Below are positions 10,889 to 20,689 of a DNA stretch of 64,000 nucleotides, one piece after another. Every line of letters begins with the position of its first letter. Positions within the stretch are counted from its first letter, which is position 1. The translations under genes and the position numbers were made by a program. Origin of the DNA: Mesostigma viride (Eukaryota; Streptophyta; Mesostigmatophyceae; Mesostigmatales; Mesostigmataceae); NCBI GenBank assembly GCA_009746045.1, contig RPFO01000246.1:2640758-2704757 (forward strand), in the 5' to 3' direction. The notes beneath the pieces were generated by a model. It did not search any database and was not told where the DNA came from. It saw only the letters and a program-made list of their open reading frames with translations.

Positions 10889-12115
10889 CCCACATGCATC
10901 TCTCCCTCGACAAGGAACAAGCGCATGCACCCACCCACCCCACATGCACCCCTCCCTTTACAAGAAACAAGCATGTGGGCCCACCTACAGCAATGCATCC
11001 CTCCCTTGATAAAGAACACACACATGCACCCACCCACCGCGCATGCATCCCTCCCTTGACAAGGAAGAAGCATGTGCACCCACCCCACCTGCGTCCCTCC
11101 CTTGACAAGGAACAATTTCATGCACCCACCCACCCCACATGCATCCCTCCCTTTACAAGAAACAAGCACGTGAACCCACCTAATGCACAAGCATCCCTCC
11201 CTTGATAAGGAACAAGCACGTGCACCCACCCACCCCACATGCACCCCTCCCTTTACAAGAAACAAGCATGTGGGCCCACCTACTGCAATGCATCCCTCCC
11301 TTGATAAAGAACACACACATGCACCCACCCACCGTGCATGCATCCCTCCCTTGACAAGGAAGAAGCATGTGCACCCACCCACCCCACCTGCGTCCCTCCC
11401 TTGACAAGGAACAATTTCATGCACCCACCCACCCACATGCATCTCTACCTTGACAAGGAACAAGAGCATGCACCTACCCACCGCGCATGCATCCCTCCCT
11501 TGACAAGGAACAAGCATGTGTACCCACCCACCCCACATGCATCCATCCCTTTACAAGAAACAAGCACGTGAACCCACCTAATGCACAAGCATCCCTCCCT
11601 TGATAAGGAACAAGCACGTGCACCCACCCACCCCACATGCATCCCTCCCTCGACAAGGAACAAGCGCATGCACCCACCCACCCCACATGCATCCCTCCCT
11701 TGACAAGGAACAAGCGCATGCAGCCACCCACCCCACATGCAGTCCTCCCTTTACAAGAAACAAGCACGTGCACCCACCTACTGCACATGCAACCCTCCCT
11801 TGATAAGGAACAAGCGCGTGCACCCACCCACCCCACATGCATCCCTCGACAAGGAACAAGCGCGTGCACTCACCCACCCCACATGCATCCCTCCTTTGAC
11901 AAGGAAAAAGCACGTGCAACCACCCACCCCACGTGCATCCCTCCCTTGACAAGGAACAAGCACGTGCACTCACCCACCCCACATGCATCCCTCCTTTGAC
12001 AGGAAAAAGCACTTGCACTCACCCACCCCACATGCATCCCTCCCTTGACAGGGAAAAAGTGCGTTCACCCACCCACCCACACGCATTCCCCTCTTGACAA
12101 CGAACAAGCACGTGA
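10889..12115. repeat. About 50-bp satellite (ACATGCATCCCTCCCTTGAC unit), about 24 copies
   Basis: Each unit has ATGCATCCCTCCCTTGACAA, then GGAACAAGC, a CACGTGCA-like motif and CCCACCCACC. A block of about four units (10950-11120) is repeated at about 11240-11415 with the same private variants (for example TTTACAAGAAACAAGCATG followed by TTGATAAAGAACACAC), so a higher-order unit has been copied. Open frames on either strand are repeat artefacts. Confidence 0.93.
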
Positions 12116-13077
12116 ACCTACCTACCCACTAGCATGGCACGAAGGCATACCATACAATAGCATGGCGTTGCCAAAGCGAAAAAAGAGATCTCGGTGGGGA
12201 GAAATTGCCCAGCAAAACTGACAACCATGCAAGGCAAAAAACTTGAATAACTTACGGTGGACATCGGCACATAATGAGTAGCCCAGATGTGCCGGGTGTA
12301 GAGTAAACGAGGCCGAAAATGTCGCGTAACTCAAAGGCATCTTTAGTAGCCTGTCAAGCGACGGGAACGAGTGGAAACCTGAAGAATGGCAAAAGACATT
12401 AAGTCGACTGCCATACATAAAAGATAGAGAATCAGTAGGACACAGCTCCCCTCATGGAGCAGTAAGCAAATGAGCGATGATTAACAAAGTGTGAGACAGA
12501 TAGCCGATGCCACTCCTTGCGACTAAACGTGGCATGCATATGCGGGCGCTGATTAGGAACATTGGCTTACTTTGTTTAGCGTAATGCGATTGCAGTAGCT
12601 TCGTGAAATGCCGCATGCGCACGATGTCACGAAATTTAAATTTCCTTTAGGAACAAAGACGAACAAATTGATGTAGCTGGCTAAGGACTACGCCATGGTA
12701 GGCTAGCTGTATCGGAGAGAGCGCTGTAGATGGCTGGAAAAATGATAACTCAATCATGCTAAACTGCGGCTCCAAAGGCTTGTCCTAGTGCGCCTTTGGC
12801 TTTCTTCTTCTTCAGGCGCAATAAGCCCGCGATTCTTTTTTAGTCCAAATATTCTTTCACCACTACTGACCGGCTGGCGACTGCAAATCGGCATGGCCGG
12901 CTAATTATGAGGCAAGCGTTGCAAGGGCAGACGCTTGTGATCGTTGATAAATTCGAAAAATCGTTCTCGCCCGGCGCGGCGGTTCACAACTCCCCACCTG
13001 CAAACTCGACTAGCACAGGTACGGGGGCGTTCCTGAAACCAGTCCCGTACACGCAACCGTTCTATCCGGCCCTCGGC
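12116..13077. other. No supported gene
   Basis: Unique-looking mixed sequence between satellites and mobile DNA. It has only short open frames on both strands and no recognised motif. Confidence 0.3.
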
Positions 13078-13345
13078 AAATATAGAATCTCTGCTGCACT
13101 TCCGCGGCGTGGGACACAACAACAACAACAACAACTTCCGCGGCGTGGGATTCAACTAACTAACTAACTAACTTCCGCGGCGTGGGAACCAACAACAAGA
13201 ACAAGAACAAGAACAAGAACAACACGCAACCGCTCTGTGCCGTACCTAGAACGGGACAAGTACAAGACCGTATCGGCCAGTATAGATTCTCTGCTGCCCA
13301 TGTGCGGCGTGGGACACAACAACAACAACAACAACAACAAGACCG
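13078..13345 (+). mobile_element. Relics of a (CAA)n-tailed retroposon family
   Basis: The 3' end TCTCTGCTGCCCATGTGCGG-CGTGGG followed by (CAA)n occurs at about 13286-13341. A variant (CTTCCGCGGCGTGGG) followed by (CAA)n, (CTAA)n and (CAAGAA)n tails occurs three times at about 13083-13225. A conserved end joined to variable simple repeats is typical of LINE or SINE 3' termini. Related copies lie at 26043-26097 (minus), 55545-55850 (minus) and 56047-56089 (plus). Confidence 0.6.
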
Positions 13346-13535
13346 TAACCGGGGTCCGTTTCGGTTACGGCCCCGTACTAGGCTCGGTTCGGTGTACGCG
13401 GCGTGTACGTAGCGTGACATTAATTCTAGTAGACGCCAAGTGGACGTAAAAAAGTGGCCTGTAAATAATGGCCTGACATCTTGATACCCTAGGCTTAGCA
13501 GGGATTAATTACTGGCTATATTTGGAATAAACGTA

Positions 13536-14872
13536 CAGGGGGGGTGTCCAAAAACAAGAAAATTTACACGACGCTGGATTCGAGTAGATCTCGCGAAAAC
13601 AAGCATGTTTGCCACTGGTCGCAACCCCAGGGGGTCTCTAGGTTAGAAGTTACAGAGCCTCAAAAACCGTTAACTTAACTGAAAGGGTAGGTAGGTAGGG
13701 TGCCGGGCCGATATGGGTTTTTTACAACAAAACACTTGGATTTCTGCTAGCTCCCTGTATGGTCGGAATTTTGAAATGGTTTGACGGACAAACTGATAGC
13801 ACTTGGCGAGCTGAACCCAAATCTGCAGTCAAAATTTTGGTAGGTACCATAGAGGGGGGGGTGTTGCCCGCAAGATCAGTGGTGCTGCCCCTAGGCACGG
13901 AAGTATGCTGCCGTCTGCCACCACTACAAGGCTTCGGCTATCCAGCGCCGTGCCGTGCCAGTATCGCGTCGCGCCGGCCAATGACCCATTTTAGAAAACC
14001 GGAATTTTCCCATACACCAATATGCTCAAACGGTAGAGCTCGCGGAGCTGATCATTTTGCTCCCTAGGTTGACCCCTATAACCCTTGGGACCTCAGGGTT
14101 TTGCTAGGTATAGCGCCTACGTGCTAGGTAGGTAGGGTCCAAGGGCCAACTTTTGGAAAATTTCAGCGTATGTGCAGGGGGGGTGTCCAAAAACAAGAAA
14201 ATTTACACGACGCTGGATTCGAGTAGATCTCGCGAAAACAAGCATGTTTGCCACTGGTCGCAACCCCAGGGGGTCTCTAGGTTAGAAGTTACAGAGCCTC
14301 AAAAACCGTTAACTTAAAGGGTAGGTAGGTAGGGTGCCGGGCCGATATGGGTTTTTTACAACAAAACACTTGGATTTCTGCTAGCTCCCTGTATGGTCGG
14401 AATTTTGAAACGGTTTGACGGACAAACTGATAGCACTTGGCGAGCTGAACCCAAATCTGCAGTCAAAATTTTGGCAGGACCATAGAGGTGGGGGGGTTTC
14501 CCGCAAGATGGTGCTGCCCCTAGGCACGGAAGTATGCTGCCGTCTGCCACCACTACAAGGCTTCGGCTATCCAGCGCCGTGCCGTGCCAGTATCGCGTCG
14601 CGCCGGCCAATGACCCATTTTAGAAAACCGGAATTTTCCCATACACCAATATGCTCAAACTGTAGAGCTCGCGGAGCTGATCATTTTGCTCCCTAGGTCG
14701 ACCCCTATAACCCTTGGGACCTCAGGGTTTTGCTAGGTATAGCGCCTACGTGCTAGGTAGGTAGGGTCCAAGGGCCAACTTTTGGAAAATTTCAGCGTAT
14801 GTGTCTGATATTTTTGTTTCGGACACCCCCCCTGGTATGTGTATGATATTTTTGTTTCGGACACCCCCCCTG
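13536..14872. mobile_element. Terminal-inverted-repeat element, outer copy of a self-nested pair
   Basis: Begins CAGGGGGGGTGTCC (13536) and ends with its exact reverse complement (to 14872). It is flanked by the direct repeat TAAACGTA (13528-13535 and 14873-14880), an 8-bp target-site duplication. It has no transposase, so it is non-autonomous. TIRs starting CAGGG and an 8-bp duplication fit the hAT superfamily, but this is inferred from ends only. A second copy (14175-14834) sits inside it near its right end. Confidence 0.8.
14175..14834. mobile_element. Terminal-inverted-repeat element, inner copy
   Basis: 660 bp with the same 14-bp terminal inverted repeats as the outer copy, flanked by GTATGTG at 14168-14174 and 14835-14841 (7 bp visible). 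The body is almost identical to 13536-14174, so the inner insertion is recent or the pair has been homogenised. Confidence 0.8.
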
Positions 14873-14923
14873 TAAACGTACACCTATTTACCTGGAAAAA
14901 ATGGCCTGTAAGGCATACGACAC

Positions 14924-15344
14924 AATCGGGGTTCTTTGAACGGAGTTTCTTCTATACGTGAATGCGGGAACAAGAGGCCGCTGGATGAGCGGCTTATAGG
15001 TCGCAGTGTTTACTCGTAGCTGTTTGGCTAGAGCTTTTGTGATTAGTAGATGCAATATAGTGCATGGTTGAAAAATGAATTAAATAAAATGTGCGTTCCG
15101 CGCTTGGGTTGATTATACCCGGGCGGAACGGGGCGTGAGGTGCAGTGCCCCTGAAAAGAACAACCTACGCATTATTTAATACTAGCCGTGCAGATTCGGG
15201 ATATTCTACCCCCGGTCTGTACGGTTAGCGTCTTACTAGCATCCACTAAACATAAGGGTTTAATGACGTCAGTTAGCTAGGGATAAGGGAGGTTTTGCGA
15301 CTAAAAGCCGCTCTGGCTGGTTTTGTCGGCCTCTTTCTTTGCTC
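14924..15344 (+). repeat. 421-bp direct repeat Y, copy 1
   Basis: Matches 16310-16730 end to end over 421 bp. It contains a stem-loop with arms GTTCCGC (15095-15101) and GCGGAAC (15123-15129) and an inner GGGT/ACCC stem. It may be part of a long terminal repeat or of a larger tandem unit. Confidence 0.85.
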
Positions 15345-16183
15345 GTTGTCGTTGCGGCGGCAGCCGCAGCTATGGGTGCTGCGGAGCAAAATCCCAAAAG
15401 CACTGGTTGCACTGGCCACTTGGCCAGTGGTGAGACTTCCAGTTGTTAACCCGGCGGCCAGGCGTAGTTCCTCGCCCGGTTAACTAAAAGAAAAGAAAAA
15501 GATTACCTCCGGTCCGCACCTTTTCCCCAGCTTGGGGTCTTTGGTGGGCCGGATGCCGTGACAGGTGCTCAACTGTCGCTTGGTCGGCCCAGTGCGCGAG
15601 CTGGTGCTCCGTACCTGGGGATGCTTGCACCCCGGGTTGGAGCCGGATGGCTGGCACTGGCGACCCGTGTCTCGGTCCGCGGCCTGCGGCTTTTTCTTCG
15701 GAAATTGCTGCTGGCCAGCAAACTTTGCAATTGCCTTCCGCCGAGGGGGGGTGGTTGGGGCTGGGGACGGCGATGGGAAAAGCGTCTAAGCTAGAAATTT
15801 TTTCCCCACGCATAGAAACCTCGGGGGGAATGCGGTCTTGGCTGAACGGACTCTCGTTCAGCCAGGTGCCTGGGGCTGTGGCCTCGGGCATCCGGGCTGG
15901 CGGGGCCTGGGCTAGGTCCACGTTTTTTCTCGAAGCACCCCGGGTCTATGGGGAGACGGCCATAGCGGTACCGACTCGGGGCCCCGAGAGGGGTCATGAT
16001 AGGCTGGCCGTGCGCAATCGCAGTGCAAATGCGCTGGGCCTTTTTGGGCCTGGCCATGCATCCACAGCCGCCGGGCACACGCCTCCCGATGTGGGGGGGC
16101 TCCCGTTTTGCGGCAGGGCGGTCACTTGTGACAACGAGCAAGGTGGAGTGCGGCTTCAAGGGAAAGCCAGGGCGGGGGTGATT
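15345..16183. other. GC-rich spacer between repeats Y and X
   Basis: Has overlapping open frames on both strands (for example 15484-15921 minus, 145 codons, and 15647-16201 plus, 184 codons). None has a recognised domain. The second period of the tandem retains only about 33 bp in this position (16731-16763). It may be the internal part of a non-autonomous retroelement. Confidence 0.4.
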
Positions 16184-16311
16184 GGGCAACGTACTTCATG
16201 AAGGGCCTTGAACGGCGTGCCTCCGGGCATGTCAATTAGTGTCACATGTATGCTTCCACTTATTGTTTTAATGAAGATGCTGGTTTTTGTGGGAGCTACG
16301 TGGGACATGAA
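16184..16311 (+). repeat. 128-bp direct repeat X, copy 1
   Basis: Starts GGGCAACGTACTTCATG and ends GTGGGACATGAA. It is immediately followed by repeat Y copy 2, sharing two bases. The same 128 bp recur at 16764-16891. Confidence 0.85.
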
Positions 16312-16730
16312 TCGGGGTTCTTTGAACGGAGTTTCTTCTATACGTGAATGCGGGAACAAGAGGCCGCTGGATGAGCGGCTTATAGGTCGCAGTGTTTACT
16401 CGTAGCTGTTTGGCTAGAGCTTTTGTGATTAGTAGATGCAATATAGTGCATGGTTGAAAAATGAATTAAATAAAATGTGCGTTCCGCGCTTGGGTTGATT
16501 ATACCCGGGCGGAACGGGGCGTGAGGTGCAGTGCCCCTGAAAAGAACAACCTACGCATTATTTAATACTAGCCGTGCAGATTCGGGATATTCTACCCCCG
16601 GTCTGTACGGTTAGCGTCTTACTAGCATCCACTAAACATAAGGGTTTAATGACGTCAGTTAGCTAGGGATAAGGGAGGTTTTGCGACTAAAAGCCGCTCT
16701 GGCTGGTTTTGTCGGCCTCTTTCTTTGCTC
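16310..16730 (+). repeat. 421-bp direct repeat Y, copy 2
   Basis: Second copy of the 14924-15344 segment, same length and near-identical by eye. Order in the region is Y, spacer, X, Y, short spacer, X, so one Y-spacer-X unit was duplicated in tandem and most of one spacer lost, or the reverse. Confidence 0.85.
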
Positions 16731-16763
16731 CCCACCCACCCACCCTTGTCTTGGTTGCCTCTA

Positions 16764-16891
16764 GGGCAACGTACTTCATGAAGGGCCTTGAACGGCGTGC
16801 CTCCGGGCATGTCAATTAGTGTCACATGTATGCTTCCACTTATTGTTTTAATGAAGATGCTGGTTTTTGTGGGAGCTACGTGGGACATGAA
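16764..16891 (+). repeat. 128-bp direct repeat X, copy 2
   Basis: Second copy of 16184-16311. It abuts the start of the 40-bp satellite array at 16892. Confidence 0.85.
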
Positions 16892-17302
16892 AGTATACTT
16901 GCCGTAAATTTTACGGCCCGTATACTTTGTGTCGTTTACGGTAGTAAATTTACTGCAGCATACGACACAAAGTATACTAAAGTAAAATTTACTAAAGTAT
17001 ACGACAAAAAGTATACGGTAGTAATTTTTACGGCCCGTATCCTTTTTTTCGTATACTAAAGTAAACTTTACTAAAGTATACGACAAAAAGTATACGGGCC
17101 GTAAAGTTTACTAAAGTATACGACAAAAAGTATACGGGCCGTAAAGTTTACTAAAGTATACGACAAAAAGTATACGGGCCGTAAACTTTACGGCCCGTAT
17201 ACTTTTTGTCGTATATTGAAGTAAAGTTTACGTACCGTATACGGAGCCCGTATACGTTTACGGGCCGTATACGGGGCCCGTATACGTGTACGGGCCGTAA
17301 GT
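16892..17302. repeat. 40-bp TATAC/TTTAC half-site satellite, array 2
   Basis: Units TATAC-GACAAAAAG-TATAC-GGGCCGTAAAG-TTTAC-TAAAG, 40 bp, with best copies at 17066-17185. The last part (from about 17180) is inverted, giving a large foldback. The overall scheme (two TATAC sites, an A-rich spacer, then TTTAC) is that of the 8843-9112 array. Confidence 0.88.
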
Positions 17303-18274
17303 TTATAGTATAGTGTGCTGGCCCAATGGGAGGGTCTGCCAGTGTATGCTAGTTTGCATGGAGATGATCTGCATTTGCTAGCCCCCACGACCTGGCTGAA
17401 GAAGTTTATTCCTGTCATCAGTGGCAAGTTTTCACTGGGCAAGGAGCTGTGGCAGGAGCCCAACAAGCCTGTAGTGTTCTGTGGAATGCAGGCTACCCTG
17501 TTCAGGAGGGACGGGGAGTGGAGTATCAAGCTTCAGGCTGGAGGAGATTATAAACAGACCATTGTGAAGGCCTTGCCAGAAAAGATCACCCAGGCTGCAG
17601 GACCTGAGTTGAGAGGCATGTGGGCCTGGTTTGCCAGCATCTGTGGTCCGTCTTTGATGGTCCATAGCAGAATGCCTGATGAGGTGCTTGAGGATGAGAA
17701 GCCTCGAGTCATAGCCCGGTTGGTGGAGAGTACCCCTGATCTGATTTTGTCTGGGATTGACTTTGCCCAGCCTATCACCTTGGAGATCTTTGTTGACAGT
17801 TCCATGGATGCTCGCCAGGTTACCAAGGTCAGGGGGAGATCTGCTGCTCTGTTTGCTTTTTATCAGAGCAGGGCAAGTTTGTTCAGCTGGTACAGCAGAC
17901 TGCAGAAGAGGGTCTGTATCAGTTCAGATGTGGCAGAATGCAGGGCCATATGCGAGGGGATCCAGTCCAGCCTGTACATAAAGGAGTTAATGCTGGAGCT
18001 GGCTTCAGTTACCCCTTGGACCTTGCAGATGGAGACGTTGTTGCTAACAGACAGCATGGGTATGGTCCAGTTTGTTCACAAGCAGCTGGCCAGAAGCCGG
18101 GACCTGGATTATTTGTTGCTGAAGGAGTTGGCCAGTTTGGTTGACTTGAAGCATATCCCTGGCGAGGAGAACCCTGCTGATGCATTGACAAAGCTGCCAC
18201 ACAAGGCCCCAGCCCAGTACAATGTACTGAGGAAGCTCATGAATGCTGACTGTCAAGTCGGTCTATCTGTCTAA
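17303..18274 (+). mobile_element. 5'-truncated Ty1/copia-like pol (end of RT plus RNase H)
   Basis: An uninterrupted frame from about 17315 with no nearby ATG, starting at the edge of the satellite array. It opens in the reverse-transcriptase palm: HGDDLHLL sits where YVDD is expected, followed by the copia-like PVVFCGMQ. RNase H follows, with the acidic residues in context: FVDSSMD, SSDVAECRA and LLTDSMGMVQFV, then the closing HIPGEENPADALTK. It stops TAA at 18274. Gag, protease, integrase and most of RT are missing. No LTR can be defined from one copy. The intact frame suggests a fairly young insertion or an exapted fragment. Confidence 0.85.
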
Positions 18275-19721
18275 AAGCTGAGAGCTGGGTGCTTAAGTCT
18301 CTGGATATCAGGCTGGGAGCTTGATTGTACATAATCCTGAGCACACCTTGAGGGGTGAGACATGTCTCTGGTGTGGGAATGTCTGACATTGTCTCTGATG
18401 GAGAGATGTCTATCTGGGGTTTTCATCTCAGTCTGAGGTTTCCCCAGATCTGTGGTTTGTGGGCGGGGTTCGATTCCCTGGTGCCGTCTTAAGGCGGAGT
18501 TTCACGGACTGGCTGACCCATCCACCATGCTGGTGAGGTGGCGACAGGTCCCCTGATTTTCCACGGTTGGAACGAGTATAGGAGCTTGTGTTTTGCATGT
18601 GCTTCGCGTAGATGTTGTGTCTGGTTCGATAAGGGGCGCAGCAGACCGGCGCCGACTCCCGTCTGGGGGTCAGCAATGTTTTCTGATGAGCTGTTGTGGG
18701 TGATCTGTGGGGTTTCGCCTAAGGTCCTGAAGGTTGTACATACTTCTCAAGTTCTTAGCTGAACACCTATGGGCTGCCACAGTTGGCCAACCTCTTGTAC
18801 ATGGGTAACACAACGAGCCTCCCGTGAAGGGATAGGGACTCATTGTAATTTGTTTGTGCTCCTGAGCCAGTATGGGTGCTATGTACATATAATAAGGAAT
18901 CCAAGCTGACTGTCATGCCCAGCGGGTTGTGACTTGTAGTCGGGGAGGATGTCCAGTACCCATTGTGTGTGTTTGTATGTAGACTTCTGTGAGCTGCTAC
19001 AGCTCAAGAAAAGAAAGGATTGGAGCTAACGCCAAGCGCATTGGCGTGATCCTGATTCGGCATATCTCTGCGATTCCAGCGGCACCGGAACGAGTTCATT
19101 CCGACAAGTATCAAGAAAGTTATGGCGTTCCGACTTCCCGGTCGCGCGCGAGCGCGAGCCGGCTGTTCTTCTAAGTCGGACGTGAATATTTGCCGACGAC
19201 ATATGGGGTCGACAGTAATTCCTGGGCTGACAGGAATTAGGTGCTGTACCTACGACGGTATTGGATTAATACGTCGTACGCAGGAAATAGGAACCTTAAC
19301 CTGTGGTCTGTTGGTACCGCAGGCTTAGTCCTAGACTTCTAGGTGCAGATGCAATAGTCACTGTGGACTGTGCTCTGTGGTCACTGTGCCTGTATGGCAG
19401 ACCTACTGTATAGGAGCTGGGCGCTGTACAGGTAGTGAATACTGTACCGGGGGTGTTATTACTGAGCAGGCCTCCTAGGCTGCTCAGGACTAGCAAGCAC
19501 AGTGCACAAGTATATAAACAATAGACCAGTGCCAATTGGGCATCTCTTGCGAGCCCGCCTCACGTGTTGTGCCTTGACTTGGCAAGCGCGTGTACAAGCC
19601 TCAAGTGTGTGAGCGCTGTAACATTATCCGATTTTAACAAAGCTCCGTTTCCAACCATATTCACACATTGCTGCATTGCAACCATATCCTTCACATTGCG
19701 TTTGCTAGGAACGTTAACTCC
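18275..19721. other. Downstream of copia-like fragment; possible LTR remnant, no gene
   Basis: Mixed sequence with short open frames only. TATATAAA at about 19510 could be a TATA box of an LTR or a chance match. No direct repeat partner exists in the window, so LTR borders cannot be set. Confidence 0.3.
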
Positions 19722-20158
19722 AAGGCCCAAGGACATTCCTAGAAAGATGGGTAAACACATGCCATGACCTATCCACAGCAGTTGCTGGGCAATGCGTATG
19801 CCTGTACACTGCTGGGCGACCTAGTGGTCCCATCCCCGTGTGAACATCGTATTCACTCCCTCTCTCTTGCTTGGACTGCGCTATGCAGAACAAGAAGAAG
19901 TGGAAGAAGATTGCCCCAGGCCCACACGCCAGCCCCCGGTGGGCAAGCCACCTTCCCCGGCCCCAAGAGGAAGGGGCGCTTCGCTGAGTAGAGTAGCTAG
20001 GGTTTTCTAGATTAGATTAGTAATTTAGAGTCAGATTAGCTCGGTTTCGCGGCTTCGCCCATGCACCTCCATCCATCCAGCAAGCCCGAATATGTGCTAC
20101 ATGATCTCCCGACGGAGCCATGTTATATATAATTTAGTTTTTTTTTTTTTTTTTTTAA
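19722..20158 (+). mobile_element. LINE 3' fragment, copy A
   Basis: Collinear with the 3' parts of the LINE copies at 20690-22660 and 45226-48880. It runs from AAGGACATTCCTAGAAAGATG through the 3' UTR landmark GTGCTACATGATCTC to CGGAGCCATGTTATATATAA, then a T run. Only the last reverse-transcriptase codons and the 3' UTR remain. Confidence 0.75.
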
Positions 20159-20689
20159 TTAACCAGCTGTACTGCCCGGCATTCCGGACGCCAGAAAAGG
20201 CCGCGCACGTACGTCGGCAAGCAGGATCCCGTCCGGTTGCAGACGTCAATCAAGCAGGAACCCCGTGAGCGCCATCAGTTTAATCACCGGGGCGGGGAGC
20301 TAGTCTAACATGTGCCCTACGTATAAGTACGGCGGCGCGACGCGCGACAAGTGAGACAACTATTCAGGACTTGATATATATGGTTATTGATCAGTACATT
20401 CTGAGCTCGACAACCTGCAGGTGCATGGTGGGTGTAAACTGCCACCTACTCTGGGTGCACAAAGGTGCGGCCTGCACCACCATGTATTCAACAACAACTT
20501 TAGGTGCTGGTCCATGGGGTGGAAGATGATCATGGCTAAGCAATGCAGCTAGTAGCTAGAGCATGGCGTCTCAGCAGAGAGTGAGAAAGCTCTGTCAGGC
20601 CCCTCCGTTAGAACTGTGCACACTAGCTCGATCTCGAACACCGCATTGTTGAAAGGCTATATAAGCTCTGACATCATCTATGATTCACT

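Noticed and set aside
10788-12018. Several open frames of 70-218 codons with CMWGGW or HPPT repeats
   Set aside because: Produced by the about 50-bp satellite on either strand; no independent coding signal.
13536-14872. Tc1/mariner assignment from TA flanking the ends
   Set aside because: The matching flanks extend to 8 bp (TAAACGTA), and the inner copy has 7 bp (GTATGTG) without TA at the borders.
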